Shown: positions 1 through 9,172, counted from the stretch's first letter. The stretch: 43,234 nt of DNA from Neisseria sp. HMSC077D05 (GCA_001809325.1 KV797076.1:1-43234); one strand, 5' to 3'. A program made the numbers and translations. The notes: generated by a model from the sequence alone, not told the origin.

Positions 1-31
1 TTGTACTATTTTATTTTTAATTGACTATAAT
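1..31 (+). promoter_or_regulatory. possible promoter upstream of aroK
   Basis: A perfect TATAAT lies at 26-31 and TTGTAC at 1-6, but the spacer is 19 bp, so the -35 assignment is weak. The stretch from 32 to 155 shows no other feature. In Neisseria aroK normally follows pilQ, which would lie to the left of the window. Confidence 0.35.
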
Positions 32-155
32 AGCCAAAGACTTTTAGAAGTCTGAAATTAAAAACAATTAGAATCAACGGATTAAAAATCGAAGTATGGT
101 GTTTGCAGACACGAGTTTGGAAGGGTGGCACAAATAATGCTGAGTATCGTATAAA

Positions 156-677
156 ATGCTTTTTATGGAAAAAATCAACGGTAATTTAATATTAATTGGC
201 TTGATGGGTGCAGGCAAAACCACTTTGGGGCGGTATATTGCCCAAATGTTGGATCGTCCGTTTTATGATAGTGATCATGAGATTTGTACGGCATCAGGTG
301 TCTCTATCCCCATCATCTTTGAGATGGAGGGTGAGCAAGGGTTTCGCAATCGAGAGACTGCTATGCTCAAGAAGCTGACTGCGATGAAGGATATTATTTT
401 ATCAACAGGAGGAGGGTCGGTTTTGCGTGAGGAAAACAGGCAAAATATGCGACGAAATGGTACGGTCGTGTATCTTCATGCCTCGCCTGAAGTTTTGTTA
501 GAACGGACCCGTTATGATAATAGCCGCCCTTTGTTACAGGTAGAGAACCCGCTTGCTAAGTTGCAAGAGCTCTATAATACCCGTGATCCTTTATATCGAA
601 ATACTGCGCACATTGTGATCGAGTCCGACAGCTGTGCAAAAACGGTGAAACGGTTGTTTGAGGCGTTAAATCGATAA
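156..677 (+). CDS. aroK: shikimate kinase
   Basis: Shikimate kinase phosphorylates shikimate at the 3-hydroxyl using ATP, the fifth step of chorismate synthesis, in the cytoplasm. The Walker A loop GLMGAGKT lies at residues 15-22, the shikimate-binding DSD at 38-40, a glycine triplet near 86-88 and the lid arginine in RPLLQ near 123. The length of 173 aa fits the family. The ATG at 156 is used here, but the ATG at 165 (MEKING...) is equally plausible; neither has a clear Shine-Dalgarno sequence. The gene is followed 85 bp downstream by aroB, the next gene of the same pathway, with an inverted-orientation uptake sequence (711-722) between them. The pair is the usual neisserial arrangement downstream of pilQ. 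Confidence 0.95.
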   Translation: MLFMEKINGNLILIGLMGAGKTTLGRYIAQMLDRPFYDSDHEICTASGVSIPIIFEMEGEQGFRNRETAMLKKLTAMKDIILSTGGGSVLREENRQNMRRNGTVVYLHASPEVLLERTRYDNSRPLLQVENPLAKLQELYNTRDPLYRNTAHIVIESDSCAKTVKRLFEALNR

Positions 678-762
678 TATATTTGTTATCGGTGAGTAAC
701 GATATAGGTTTTCAGACGACCCTAAATGAGAGCCGGCAACTAAAGATTAACAAGGAATCAAA

Positions 763-1842
763 ATGCGTACCCTGACCGTCCAAACTCCCTCCCATCAGTA
801 TCCTATTTTTATCGGGAATCATCTTATTGAACAAGCTGATGTTTTATTAAAGCCATATTTAAGTAATAAAGTGGCCATTGTTACGAATGAGACGATTGCA
901 CCCTTATATCTAGAATCTTTTCAGACGACATTGGATAGGTTAGGTATTCCCAGTTTCAGCATTATTCTGCCTGATGGGGAAGAATATAAAAATTGGCAAA
1001 CGCTCAATCTTATTTTTGACGGTTTAATGCAAAATAGGGCAGAGCGCAAAACGACCTTGATCGCATTGGGAGGAGGGGTCATTGGCGATATGGTTGGTTT
1101 TGCGGCGGCAACTTATCAACGTGGCGCCCCATTTATTCAAGTGCCGACTACATTGTTAAGTCAAGTCGATTCTTCAGTTGGCGGTAAGACGGCAATCAAT
1201 CATCCGCTTGGGAAAAACATGATAGGCGCGTTTTATCAACCTAAGGCTGTACTGGCGGACTTATCTACGCTTAAAACGCTTCCGCAACGCGAATTATCTG
1301 CCGGTATGGCAGAGGTCATTAAATACGGCGCGCTTGGCGATATTGAGTTTTTTGAGTGGTTAGAGCAGCACATGACCGATTTAATGATGCAGGATCAGGA
1401 GAAACTTACGCAGGCTGTGTACCATTGTTGCAAAATGAAAGCTGAGATTGTGGCTCAAGATGAGACAGAACAAGGGATTCGTGCATGGTTGAATCTGGGG
1501 CATACTTTTGGTCATGCCATTGAAGCAGAAATGGGTTATGGCGTGTGGCTGCATGGAGAAGCAGTAGCCGCGGGATGCGTATTGGCAGGACGGTTATCCG
1601 AGAAACTGGGTAAAATTCATGAGGCAGATACGCTTCGTATTGCAGCATTGCTTGAGGCTGCAAAATTACCATCGGCACCGCCGAAGTTCGAATTTGAAAA
1701 ATGGATAGAGCACATGAGTCATGATAAAAAAGTGAGTGGTGGCGTCATGCGCTTTATTGGTTTGGATCGTCTGGGTAAGGCAAACATTACGAAGGTTACA
1801 GATATGGAAATTTTGCGCCAAACCCTGAGTCCGTATCTATAA
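763..1842 (+). CDS. aroB: 3-dehydroquinate synthase
   Basis: This is the second enzyme of the shikimate pathway, converting DAHP to 3-dehydroquinate with NAD and a divalent metal. The NAD-binding glycine motif [10 protein letters not shown] lies near residues 102-111. Metal-ligand segments are visible as [18 protein letters not shown] and LHGEAVAAG in the C-terminal half. The length of 359 aa is normal. The start ATG is preceded by AAGGA at 752-756, with good spacing. The gene probably forms an operon with aroK. An uptake-sequence-like 11-mer lies inside the gene at 920-930. Confidence 0.96.
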   Translation: MRTLTVQTPSHQYPIFIGNHLIEQADVLLKPYLSNKVAIVTNETIAPLYLESFQTTLDRLGIPSFSIILPDGEEYKNWQTLNLIFDGLMQNRAERKTTLIALGGGVIGDMVGFAAATYQRGAPFIQVPTTLLSQVDSSVGGKTAINHPLGKNMIGAFYQPKAVLADLSTLKTLPQRELSAGMAEVIKYGALGDIEFFEWLEQHMTDLMMQDQEKLTQAVYHCCKMKAEIVAQDETEQGIRAWLNLGHTFGHAIEAEMGYGVWLHGEAVAAGCVLAGRLSEKLGKIHEADTLRIAALLEAAKLPSAPPKFEFEKWIEHMSHDKKVSGGVMRFIGLDRLGKANITKVTDMEILRQTLSPYL

Positions 1843-1914
1843 CGGTCAAGTAAGTAATGTCTTTAGAATGCGTCCATAACTTCATATAAAACAAAACAAG
1901 TTAAAAGTACGATA

Positions 1915-1954
1915 TAAGAGGCTGTCAAGATAATTTCATCATGGCAGCCTCTTA
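1915..1954 (+). terminator. stem-loop downstream of aroB
   Basis: TAAGAGGCTG at 1915-1924 pairs perfectly with CAGCCTCTTA at 1945-1954, and three further inner pairs (one G-T) extend the stem. It lies 73 bp after the aroB stop. No T-run follows, so termination is plausible but not certain. Confidence 0.5.
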
Positions 1955-1993
1955 ACAATAGAATGAACGTGATGGGGTTGCGAATAGAGAGGA

Positions 1994-2149
1994 TATAGTG
2001 GATTAACTTTAAACCAGTACAGCGTTGCCTCGCCTTAGCTCAAAGAGACGATTCTCTAAGGTGCTGAAGCACCAAGTGAATCGGTTCCGTACTATCTGTA
2101 CTGTCTGCGGCTTCGTCGCCTTGTCCTGATTTAAATTTAATCCACTATA
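1994..2149. mobile_element. Correia repeat enclosed element (CREE), full length
   Basis: The 156-bp element begins TATAGTGGATTAA and ends TTAATCCACTATA, the terminal inverted repeats of neisserial CREEs. The interior contains the characteristic segments CAAAGAGACGATTCTCTAAGG, AAGTGAATCGG and GTACTGTCTGCGGCTTCGTC. The TA at each edge is the known target duplication. CREEs are non-autonomous (MITE-like) elements that can supply outward promoters, RNase III sites and, in full-length copies, an IHF site. This one sits between aroB and the 3' side of the tRNA pair. With the surrounding spacer it accounts for most of the 438-bp gap 1843-2280. Confidence 0.95.
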
Positions 2150-2245
2150 GTTTGAGACCGATTGGTTTTTTGTGTTCGGTGCTTAGAAAATTGATTGCTT
2201 GGAATATGTGTCGTGTTGTTAATCTATGATAGAGTCAATAAATAC

Positions 2246-2277
2246 AAAAAAGACCTTGTTTAAACAAGGTCTTTTTT
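2246..2277 (-). terminator. intrinsic terminator of the tRNA pair
   Basis: AAAAAAGACCTTG at 2246-2258 and CAAGGTCTTTTTT at 2265-2277 form a perfect 13-bp stem with a 6-nt loop and T-runs on both strands. On the minus strand it lies 4 bases past the tRNA-Ala 3' end. It could work in both directions. Confidence 0.9.
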
Positions 2278-2280
2278 ATC

Positions 2281-2356
<76 letters not shown>

Positions 2357-2362
2357 GAAATT

Positions 2363-2439
2363 TGGTGGCGAATCAGGGACTCGAACCCCGGACACAAGGA
2401 TTATGATTCCTCTGCTCTAACCGACTGAGCTAATTCGCC
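2363..2439 (-). tRNA. tRNA-Met (anticodon CAT), elongator type
   Basis: The reverse complement gives a 77-nt cloverleaf starting GGCGAATTAGCTCAG with encoded CCA at the 3' end. The anticodon stem GAGGA/TCCTT encloses ATCATAA, anticodon CAT. It is the first tRNA of a two-tRNA minus-strand unit. A CAT anticodon could also belong to a lysidine-modified tRNA-Ile, so the elongator-Met call should be treated as the more likely option. Confidence 0.9.
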
Positions 2440-2455
2440 GTTTCGTGAAGTCGCT

Positions 2456-2483
2456 ATTATATGTTGTTTTGAGTTTTTGGCAA
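2456..2483 (-). promoter_or_regulatory. promoter of the tRNA-Met/tRNA-Ala unit
   Basis: On the minus strand TTGCCA (2483-2478) and a perfect TATAAT (2461-2456) are separated by 16 bp. Transcription would start about 10 nt before the mature tRNA-Met. Confidence 0.8.
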
Positions 2484-2540
2484 GTTTTATTTTGTACTTT
2501 ATGTTTTGTTTTTGTTTTTTAATGGAATAAAACATGGATG

Positions 2541-2571
2541 AGGTCGTCTGAAACTGTGTTTCAGACGACCT
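2541..2571 (-). terminator. inverted uptake-sequence terminator after the methyltransferase gene
   Basis: AGGTCGTCTGAAA at 2541-2553 and its reverse complement at 2559-2571 form a 13-bp stem with a 5-nt loop, 35 bp past the stop of the minus-strand methyltransferase gene. It combines a DNA uptake signal and a stem-loop, as is usual in Neisseria. Confidence 0.75.
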
Positions 2572-2605
2572 GTGTGTTTGGAGGATGGTTTGAGGTGGGG
2601 GAATT

Positions 2606-3763
2606 TTAAAGTTTGTGGCAGATATCGCCGAAGCGGAAACCTGTCCAGTCGATGCCGATGTTTTTGCCAAAGGCGATGACTTTGAAGAGTTCACCCATTT
2701 CGTGCTGGTCGGTCAGTTTTTGTACGGCGGTGCTTACACGGAGGTAGTCTGCCGTACCTGGTGGGGCGGTTTGTGCCAACAGGTCGGTAATGCCTAGGTT
2801 GAATAGGAAATGGGATTGGGGCAGGTAGCCGATGAGGTCTAGTCCACCGTCGGTGCCCGCTTGAGCAATGTCGGTAAAGTTGACGTGAGCGGTCAAATCG
2901 GTCAGGCCGATATGGAAAAACGGGTCGTGAACGGTGTGGTGGCGGTAGTGGGCGATGAGCGTGCCTTCGTCACGTTGCGGGTGGTAATACTGGGCGGCGT
3001 CAAAACCGTAGTCGATAAATATCATGCCGCCGCGTGTGATTTTTTGCGCGAGGGTGAGAATAAAGGCGTATTGGGCGGGGTGTAGCTCGCTGGTGTAGGG
3101 GTGTTCGGTTTCGGGAAAATAGGTGGCGGCTAAACGCAGGAGGTCGGGTTGTTTCAAAGATTGCGGGCTTTGTTCAAGCTGTCCGTCGGGGTTGATGGAG
3201 ACGCCGATGTGTTGAAAGGTGTTTTGGGTGCGGCGGATGATTTCGACAGGCATGGCATCGAGGACTTCATTTCCGATGATGATGCCGTCGAAGGATTCGG
3301 GCAGTTTGGTCAGGTGGATGACTTTTTGTGCCAGTTGCGGGGTGGTGTGTTCGGCGATGAATTGGCGTTGGCGTTCGGCAAGCTCTGGTGAGAGTTCGAT
3401 GATGTAGTAATGCTTGAGGTCGTCTGAAAGGCTTTTCAATAAGGTGGCGGCGAGATGACCTGTACCCGCACCGAATTCGTAGATGTTGCCGGCGGTTTGG
3501 GGGAGTAGTTCGGCAAGTTGTCGGGCGAGGGTTTGTCCGAATAATGGGGTGAGAGTGGGGGCGGTGATGAAATCGCCATCTGTGCCGATTTTGTGGCTGC
3601 CGCCGGTGTAGTAACCGTATTCGGGTGTGTAGAGTGTAAGCTCCATGAATCGTGAGAAAGGTATCCAGTTGTTTTGGGCTTTTATTTCCTGTGTGATGAT
3701 TTCGAATAGTTTGGAACTTGAGGCTTGCGCGGCAGGGGAGGGGAGGGGGAGGTGTGCCTTCAT
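2606..3763 (-). CDS. class I SAM-dependent methyltransferase, MidA/NDUFAF7 (DUF185) family
   Basis: The protein has 385 aa and resembles the mitochondrial NDUFAF7 and bacterial DUF185 proteins, which are arginine methyltransferases or predicted ones. The N-terminal segment with ELTLYTPEYGYYTGG and DGDFITAPTLTPLFGQ is the family signature, and the SAM-binding loop EFGAGTGHLA lies near residues 97-106. GNEVLDAMPVEI follows in the middle. Its bacterial substrate is not known. The start codon at 3763 is followed at once by a run of CCCCT-like pentamers. It stands alone on the minus strand, divergent from the dcw cluster. Confidence 0.88.
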   Translation of the reverse strand: MKAHLPLPSPAAQASSSKLFEIITQEIKAQNNWIPFSRFMELTLYTPEYGYYTGGSHKIGTDGDFITAPTLTPLFGQTLARQLAELLPQTAGNIYEFGAGTGHLAATLLKSLSDDLKHYYIIELSPELAERQRQFIAEHTTPQLAQKVIHLTKLPESFDGIIIGNEVLDAMPVEIIRRTQNTFQHIGVSINPDGQLEQSPQSLKQPDLLRLAATYFPETEHPYTSELHPAQYAFILTLAQKITRGGMIFIDYGFDAAQYYHPQRDEGTLIAHYRHHTVHDPFFHIGLTDLTAHVNFTDIAQAGTDGGLDLIGYLPQSHFLFNLGITDLLAQTAPPGTADYLRVSTAVQKLTDQHEMGELFKVIAFGKNIGIDWTGFRFGDICHKL

Positions 3764-4008
3764 AACTGTTAGATAATGTAAAATTTGTGAATTTATTTGT
3801 CTATTATAACGTGAACGGAAAAGGGGCGTTTTTTCATTTTTTTATACCATATATTGTGTATAAATGAGATTTTTAATACTACATATTGTGTTTTTAAAAG
3901 CCAAATCGGGTAAAATGGGTGGTTCGGCTTGTTTACTTGTTTGGTTAAAATACTGTTTTTTAATGATTTTGTTGTTGCATATGTACTGGGATTTTAGAGT
4001 AAGGCGAT

Positions 4009-4037
4009 TTGACCGAGGCGTTAAAATTTTTTATAGT
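4009..4037 (+). promoter_or_regulatory. promoter of the dcw cluster (Pmra)
   Basis: TTGACC at 4009-4014 and TATAGT at 4032-4037 are separated by exactly 17 bp. The start site would fall near 4044, about 70 nt before mraZ. The 351-bp gap 3764-4114 otherwise shows only AT-rich spacer with a short direct repeat (CATATATTGTGT near 3848 and ACATATTGTGT near 3882). I regard the small frame at 3864-4046 as non-coding. Confidence 0.8.
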
Positions 4038-4061
4038 GTGGGCTAGTGGGGCGATGTGGGT
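4037..4061 (+). promoter_or_regulatory. candidate MraZ operator (three boxes, 10-bp period)
   Basis: TGTGG at 4037, TGGGG at 4047 and TGGGT at 4057 repeat every 10 bp, directly overlapping the predicted start site of the mraZ promoter. E. coli MraZ is known to bind TGGGN repeats separated by 5 nt in its own promoter. The first box deviates by one base. An extra TGGGC out of phase lies at 4039. Confidence 0.65.
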
Positions 4062-4114
4062 AAAAGTGTCTGCATTGCCCAAAAAATTCCGATTTAAACC
4101 GATAGGACGAAATT

Positions 4115-4570
4115 GTGTTTGGTGGCGCTCACGAATTGAGTATTGACAGCAAAGGGCGGTTGGCAATTCCTGCCAAGTTCCGCGATATTTTGCTGCGCCA
4201 TTATACGCCGTCGATTGTGGTTACTTTGGATTCCCGTGAAAAATTGTTGATGTATCCGGAAGCTGAATGGGCAAAGGTTGTCGAGCAGCTTTTGCGCCTG
4301 AAAACAGCGGGGAACCAGATGTTGCAGCGCTACCAAAATCTGCTGCTGCACAATGCGGATACGCTGGAATGGGATAGTGCCGGTCGCATACTGATTCCTG
4401 CCAATCTGCGCAAACGGGTGGATTTTGAAAAAGACGTTACCTTGGTTGGTCGCGCCAACCGTTTGGAATTGTGGGGCCGTGATCAATGGGAAGCTGAAAT
4501 GACTCAGGCTTTGGATGATGATCCTGAAGAGTTGGCATTCCAATTAAGTCAGACGGATTTGCAATTGTGA
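4115..4570 (+). CDS. mraZ: transcriptional regulator and cell-division cluster protein MraZ
   Basis: MraZ is a SpoVT-AbrB-type DNA-binding protein at the head of the dcw cluster that represses its own promoter in E. coli. The 151-aa sequence has the two expected repeats: the first begins near residue 5 with [15 protein letters not shown], the second near residue 80 with [13 protein letters not shown]. The start is GTG, preceded by AGGA at 4104-4107 with a 7-nt spacer. It overlaps rsmH by four bases (GTGA), which suggests translational coupling. Candidate binding boxes lie about 55-80 bp upstream. Confidence 0.96.
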   Translation: MFGGAHELSIDSKGRLAIPAKFRDILLRHYTPSIVVTLDSREKLLMYPEAEWAKVVEQLLRLKTAGNQMLQRYQNLLLHNADTLEWDSAGRILIPANLRKRVDFEKDVTLVGRANRLELWGRDQWEAEMTQALDDDPEELAFQLSQTDLQL

Positions 4571-5520
4571 GTAATGCTGAATATCAACATATCACCGTTT
4601 TGTTAAACGAGGCGGTTGATGCTCTGGCGGTTCGTGAAGACGGTATTTATGTGGATGGGACGTTCGGCAGGGGAGGGCACTCCCGATTGATTTTGTCCCG
4701 TCTGGGCAGTCAAGGTCGTCTGATTGTGTTTGATAAAGACCCGCAAGCGATTGAGGCGGCGCAAAAACTGGCCGAGCAGGATGGGCGCGTTACGGTAGTC
4801 CATGACGGGTTTTCCAGTTTTCAGACGACCCTGGATAAGCTGGGTATTGAAGAAATAGATGGTGCGTTGTTTGATTTGGGGATTTCGTCCCCGCAGATAG
4901 ATGATGGCGCACGGGGTTTCAGTTTCCGTTTTGATGCACCTTTGGATATGCGCATGGATCCGACGCGGGGAATGTCCGCTGCAGAATGGATTGCAACAGC
5001 ATCAGAACAGGATTTGCACGAGGTTATCAAGAATTATGGTGAAGAGCGGTTTAGTCGCCAGATTGCGCGCGCCATTGTTGCGCAACGGACAGAAAGTCCG
5101 ATCGATACAACCCGCAAGCTGGCGCAGCTCGTGGCGCAAAACGTCCGTACTCGTGAGCGGGGGCAAGACCCTGCGACGCGCACCTTCCAGGCAGTTCGCA
5201 TCTTTATTAACCGCGAGCTCGAAGAGGTAGAGGCGGTTCTGCCGCAAGTGATGGGTCGTCTGAAACAAGGCGGGCGTTTGGCGGTTATCGCGTTCCATTC
5301 GCTTGAAGACCGCATCGTGAAACAGTTTGTCAAAAAATATTCGCAACATCCTCCTTTGCCGCGCTGGGCGGCAGTAAAAGAAGCAGATTTGCCTCTGCCG
5401 CCGTTAAAGGCGGTGGGAAAGGCGATAAAGCCGGGTGTTGAGGAAACCGCCTCCAATCCGCGGGCGCGCAGCGCAGTTTTACGCGTGGCAGAGCGGACGG
5501 GCGGTGAGATTGCAGAATAA
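4567..5520 (+). CDS. rsmH: 16S rRNA (cytosine-1402-N4) methyltransferase
   Basis: RsmH (MraW) methylates N4 of C1402 in the 16S rRNA P site using SAM. The 317-aa protein opens with [13 protein letters not shown], followed by the SAM-binding segment [11 protein letters not shown] near 29-39. Further family motifs are [12 protein letters not shown], the DMRMDP stretch and [11 protein letters not shown]. The start is the GTG at 4567, inside the mraZ stop region. Two uptake-sequence variants sit inside the gene, at 4820-4831 and 5253-5264. Confidence 0.97.
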   Translation: MSNAEYQHITVLLNEAVDALAVREDGIYVDGTFGRGGHSRLILSRLGSQGRLIVFDKDPQAIEAAQKLAEQDGRVTVVHDGFSSFQTTLDKLGIEEIDGALFDLGISSPQIDDGARGFSFRFDAPLDMRMDPTRGMSAAEWIATASEQDLHEVIKNYGEERFSRQIARAIVAQRTESPIDTTRKLAQLVAQNVRTRERGQDPATRTFQAVRIFINRELEEVEAVLPQVMGRLKQGGRLAVIAFHSLEDRIVKQFVKKYSQHPPLPRWAAVKEADLPLPPLKAVGKAIKPGVEETASNPRARSAVLRVAERTGGEIAE

Positions 5521-5575
5521 GCATTATGTGGGGCAGGTGTCCTCGGAACAAACAGATTGAGGTCGTCTGAAAATA

Positions 5576-5839
5576 ATGAATAAATTAAATATCCTTTTGT
5601 TGGTCTTGGTATCGGTATCTGCTTTTGCGGTGGTCACTGTGCAAGACCAATCGCGTTTGCACTTCATCGCTTTGGATAAAGCGCAAAAGCAGGAAATTAA
5701 GCTTGATCAGGACTATGCACGCTTGAAATTGGATCAGGCGCGACTGGCGAACCACAAGCTGATTAAGGTGGCGGCTGAGAAGCAACGCCTCAAACCGCCC
5801 GGCGCGGATAATACCGTGATGGTGGAACGAAAAAAATAA
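5576..5839 (+). CDS. ftsL: cell division protein FtsL
   Basis: FtsL is a small bitopic membrane protein of the FtsQLB divisome subcomplex that activates septal peptidoglycan synthesis. The 87-aa sequence has a short cytoplasmic start, one hydrophobic segment at about residues 5-22, and then a periplasmic heptad-rich region (about 30-75). The gene sits between rsmH and ftsI, as in other proteobacteria. An uptake sequence at 5560-5571 ends four bases before its start codon, so the usual Shine-Dalgarno position is occupied by uptake-sequence DNA. Confidence 0.9.
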   Translation: MNKLNILLLVLVSVSAFAVVTVQDQSRLHFIALDKAQKQEIKLDQDYARLKLDQARLANHKLIKVAAEKQRLKPPGADNTVMVERKK

Positions 5840-5850
5840 TATAGCCGGCT

Positions 5851-5882
5851 TATCCGGCACTGCAAATTGGTGCCGTCGGATA
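5851..5882 (+). other. bulged stem-loop between ftsL and ftsI
   Basis: TATCCGGCAC at 5851-5860 pairs with GTGCCGTCGGATA at 5870-5882, leaving a 3-nt bulge and a 9-nt loop. No T-run follows, so it looks like an mRNA structure rather than a terminator. Confidence 0.4.
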
Positions 5883-5920
5883 AAGACACGGTTCGGGTGA
5901 TTATGAATTGAGATGTTAAG

Positions 5921-7669
5921 ATGTTGATTAAAAACGAATATAAACCGAGCATGCTGCCCAAGACAGCCAAAGCTAAAAAACCCATCACCAGTGATGGGCG
6001 GATTTCTTTGGTGTTGTGGCTGATTGCGGCTGCGTTTGTCGGACTGCTGGCTCGCGGCATCTATTTGCAAACCACGCAGCATGAGTTTTTGAAAAATCAG
6101 GGCGATCAGCGTTTTGTCCGTACCCTGACTTTACCTGCGTCGCGCGGCATGATTACGGACCGTAACGGTGCGACTTTGGCGTTGAGTGCACCGACTGAAT
6201 CCTTGTATGCCATGCCTTCCGGTATGGAAGAAATGCCGACTGCCGAACAGATGGCTAAGTTGGCGGCTATTGTTGAGCTGCCTGTTGAGGCATTGCAGGA
6301 AAAATTGGCGAAAAAAGATAAAGATTTTATTTATCTGAAGCGTCAACTCAGCCAAGAAAAAGCGGAAGAAATTAAAGCTTTGGGCATTAAAGGCTTGGCA
6401 TTCCAAAAAGAACTGAAACGCCATTATCCGATGGGCAACCTGTTCGCACACGTTATCGGTTTTACCAATATCGACGGCAAAGGACAGGAAGGCTTGGAAT
6501 TGTCGCGTGAGGATAGTCTGCATGGTGCGGACGGTGCGAAAGTAGTTCTTCGCGATAATAAAGGCAATATCGTCGATAGCTTAGATTCGCCACGCAACAG
6601 CGATCCGAAAAACGGGCAGGACATGGTTTTGTCTTTGGATCAACGTATTCAAACGCTTGCCTATGATGAGCTGAATAAAGCAGTGGCTTATCACAAAGCC
6701 AAAGCAGGTACGGTTGTGGTATTGGATGCGCAAACCGGCGAAATCTTGGCTTTGGTCAACAGCCCTGCCTACGATCCGAACCAACCGGGCAGCGCCGATA
6801 GCGAACAGCGCCGCAACCGTGCCGTTACCGATATGATTGAGCCGGGTTCTGCCATGAAGCCGTTTACGATTGCCAAAGCATTGGATTCCGGCAAAGTCGG
6901 TGTGGCTGATCGTTTTAATACCATGCCTTATAAAATCGGTCCCGCTACCGTGCGCGATACCCATGTGTATCCTACTTTGGATGTGCGCGGCATTATGCAA
7001 AAATCTTCCAACGTCGGTACCAGCAAACTGTCTGCAAAATTCACGCCTAAAGAAATGTATGATTTTTACCATGATTTGGGTGTGGGTGTGCGGATGCACT
7101 CCGGTTTCCCAGGTGAGACAGCCGGTCTTTTGAGAAGCTGGCGCAGATGGCAGCCGATTGAACAGGCAACCATGTCTTTCGGTTACGGCTTGCAATTGAG
7201 CCTGCTGCAGTTGGCGCGTGCTTATACCATGTTGACACATGACGGCGAATTGTTGCCGGTCAGCTTTGAGAAACAGGCGGTTGCGCCCAAAGGCAAACGC
7301 GTGATTAAAGCTTCGACTGCGCGTGAAGTTCGTGATTTGATGGTTTCTGTAACCGAGCCCGGCGGTACAGGTACAGCGGGTGCGGTAGATGGTTTTGATG
7401 TTGGTGCGAAAACCGGTACGGCGCGTAAGTTGGTCAACGGTCGTTACGTTGATAACAAACACGTTGCCACTTTCATCGGTTTTGCTCCGGCTAAGAATCC
7501 GCGTGTGATTGTGGCGGTAACCATCGATGAGCCGACTGTAAACGGTTACTACGGCGGTGTAGTGGCAGGTCCGGTCTTCAAACAAGTCATGGGCGGCAGC
7601 CTGAATATCTTGGGCGTTTCGCCGACCAAACCCCTGACCAATGTTGCAGCCGTCAAAACACCGTCTTAA
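5921..7669 (+). CDS. ftsI: peptidoglycan transpeptidase FtsI (penicillin-binding protein 2)
   Basis: This is the division-specific class B PBP called penA in Neisseria; it cross-links septal peptidoglycan in the periplasm. The 582-aa protein has one N-terminal membrane anchor (about 28-48), the PBP dimer domain, and a transpeptidase domain with SAMK (active serine S310), SSN at 362-364 and KTG at 497-499. These positions agree with the gonococcal numbering. Residues M312, T316, L504 and V510 are those found in mosaic or variant gonococcal alleles, whereas A311, T483, A501, N512 and G545 are the susceptible-type residues. There is no extra aspartate after R344-D345. It belongs to the dcw operon, 24 bp before murE. 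Confidence 0.98.
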   Translation: MLIKNEYKPSMLPKTAKAKKPITSDGRISLVLWLIAAAFVGLLARGIYLQTTQHEFLKNQGDQRFVRTLTLPASRGMITDRNGATLALSAPTESLYAMPSGMEEMPTAEQMAKLAAIVELPVEALQEKLAKKDKDFIYLKRQLSQEKAEEIKALGIKGLAFQKELKRHYPMGNLFAHVIGFTNIDGKGQEGLELSREDSLHGADGAKVVLRDNKGNIVDSLDSPRNSDPKNGQDMVLSLDQRIQTLAYDELNKAVAYHKAKAGTVVVLDAQTGEILALVNSPAYDPNQPGSADSEQRRNRAVTDMIEPGSAMKPFTIAKALDSGKVGVADRFNTMPYKIGPATVRDTHVYPTLDVRGIMQKSSNVGTSKLSAKFTPKEMYDFYHDLGVGVRMHSGFPGETAGLLRSWRRWQPIEQATMSFGYGLQLSLLQLARAYTMLTHDGELLPVSFEKQAVAPKGKRVIKASTAREVRDLMVSVTEPGGTGTAGAVDGFDVGAKTGTARKLVNGRYVDNKHVATFIGFAPAKNPRVIVAVTIDEPTVNGYYGGVVAGPVFKQVMGGSLNILGVSPTKPLTNVAAVKTPS

Positions 7670-7693
7670 TCCGAGTATCAACGAGATTATTTT

Positions 7694-9172
7694 ATGTTCA
7701 GCAAGTTAACCCCTTTAGCTGAAACCAACATTCCGCCTCTGCTGTGTGCAAACGCAGCAGGGCGTTTGTTGCATTCAGACAGCCGTCAAATTAAACAAGG
7801 TGATATTTTCGTTGCCTGTCAGGGCGAATATACAGACGGCCGCAATTATATCCCCGCTGCCATTGCCAACGGCGCGGCTTTTGTTTTTTGGGACAACGAC
7901 GGCAATTTTGCGTGGAATCCTGAATGGAAAGTTCCCAATCAAGGCATCAAAGATTTGAAACACCGTGCCGGTATGTTGGCGGCGCAAGTTTACGGCAACG
8001 TTTCAGACGACCTCAAAGCCTGGGGCGTAACCGGTACCAACGGCAAAACCTCCATCACACAATGGCTGGCACAAGCCGCCGATTTATTGGGCGAAAAAAC
8101 CGCCATCATCGGCACGGTCGGCAACGGCTTTTGGGGCGCATTGGAAGAAACCACGCACACCACCCCCGCTCCCGTCGATGTCCAAACCCTGCTCTACCGT
8201 TTCCGTCAACAAGGCGCAACAGCCGCCGCGATGGAAGTATCCAGTCACGGTCTTGACCAGTCGCGTGTCAACGGCGTGCCATTCCGCAGCGCAATCTTCA
8301 CCAACCTCACCCGAGACCATCTCGACTATCACGGCACGATGGAAGCCTATGGTGCCATCAAGTCGCGCCTGTTTTACTGGCACGGCTTGAAACACGCCAT
8401 TATCAACGTGGATGACGAATACGGCGCAGAACTCATAGGTCGTCTGAAAAAAGACTGCCCCGATTTGGCTGTTTACGGCTACGGCTTCAGCGAACACGCC
8501 GACATCCGTATTGTTCATTTCACCGCTTCTTCAGACGGCATGGAGGCCGTATTCCAAACTCCGTGGGGCGAAGGCCGCTGCCGCACCCGCCTGCTCGGAC
8601 GGTTCAATGCGCAAAACCTCGCCGCCGGCATCGCCTTGCTTTGTGCCAACGGTTATCCGCTTGATAAAGTATTGGATGTGCTGGCAAAAATCCGTCCCGC
8701 TTCAGGTCGCATGGACTGTATCATGAACAGCGGCAAGCCCTTGGTCGTTGTCGATTACGCCCACACGCCCGACGCATTGGAAAAAGCACTCTCCACCTTG
8801 CAGGAAATCAAACCGCAGGGCGCGGCTTTATGGTGCGTATTCGGCTGCGGCGGAAACCGCGACCGAGGCAAACGTCCGCTGATGGGTGCAGCAGCCGTTC
8901 AGGGCGCGGATAAAGTCGTCGTCACCAGCGACAACCCGCGTTTGGAAAATCCGCAAGACATCATCAACGATATCCTGCCCGCCGTGCCCGCGCCCGAATG
9001 TGTCGAAGCCGACCGCGCCGCCGCCATCCGTTACACAGTCGAACGTGCCGCCGCAAACGACATCATCCTGATTGCCGGTAAAGGACACGAAAATTATCAG
9101 GACATGCAGGGCGTAAAACATCATTTTTCTGATTTCGAAGTGGCAGAGAAAGCGTTGGCAGAACTCAGGTAA
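7694..9172 (+). CDS. murE: UDP-MurNAc-L-Ala-D-Glu:meso-diaminopimelate ligase
   Basis: MurE adds meso-diaminopimelate to UDP-MurNAc-dipeptide in the cytoplasm with ATP. The 492-aa protein has the N-terminal uridine-binding domain (SDSRQIKQGDIFVA), the ATP loop GTNGKTS near residues 115-121, the TTHTTP segment that contacts the substrate, and SDNPR near 412-416, the motif that selects diaminopimelate over lysine. Uptake sequences occur inside the gene at 8002-8013 and 8437-8448. From about 7,900 the codon use is richer in C than in ftsI. Confidence 0.97.
   Translation: MFSKLTPLAETNIPPLLCANAAGRLLHSDSRQIKQGDIFVACQGEYTDGRNYIPAAIANGAAFVFWDNDGNFAWNPEWKVPNQGIKDLKHRAGMLAAQVYGNVSDDLKAWGVTGTNGKTSITQWLAQAADLLGEKTAIIGTVGNGFWGALEETTHTTPAPVDVQTLLYRFRQQGATAAAMEVSSHGLDQSRVNGVPFRSAIFTNLTRDHLDYHGTMEAYGAIKSRLFYWHGLKHAIINVDDEYGAELIGRLKKDCPDLAVYGYGFSEHADIRIVHFTASSDGMEAVFQTPWGEGRCRTRLLGRFNAQNLAAGIALLCANGYPLDKVLDVLAKIRPASGRMDCIMNSGKPLVVVDYAHTPDALEKALSTLQEIKPQGAALWCVFGCGGNRDRGKRPLMGAAAVQGADKVVVTSDNPRLENPQDIINDILPAVPAPECVEADRAAAIRYTVERAAANDIILIAGKGHENYQDMQGVKHHFSDFEVAEKALAELR

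Noticed and set aside
3864-4046. 60-codon frame upstream of mraZ
   Set aside because: It overlaps the mraZ promoter and operator, lacks a ribosome site and reads like AT-rich spacer.
6581-7681. 366-codon minus-strand frame opposite ftsI
   Set aside because: It is an antisense shadow of an undoubted ftsI gene, has no ribosome site, and its composition follows the ftsI codons.
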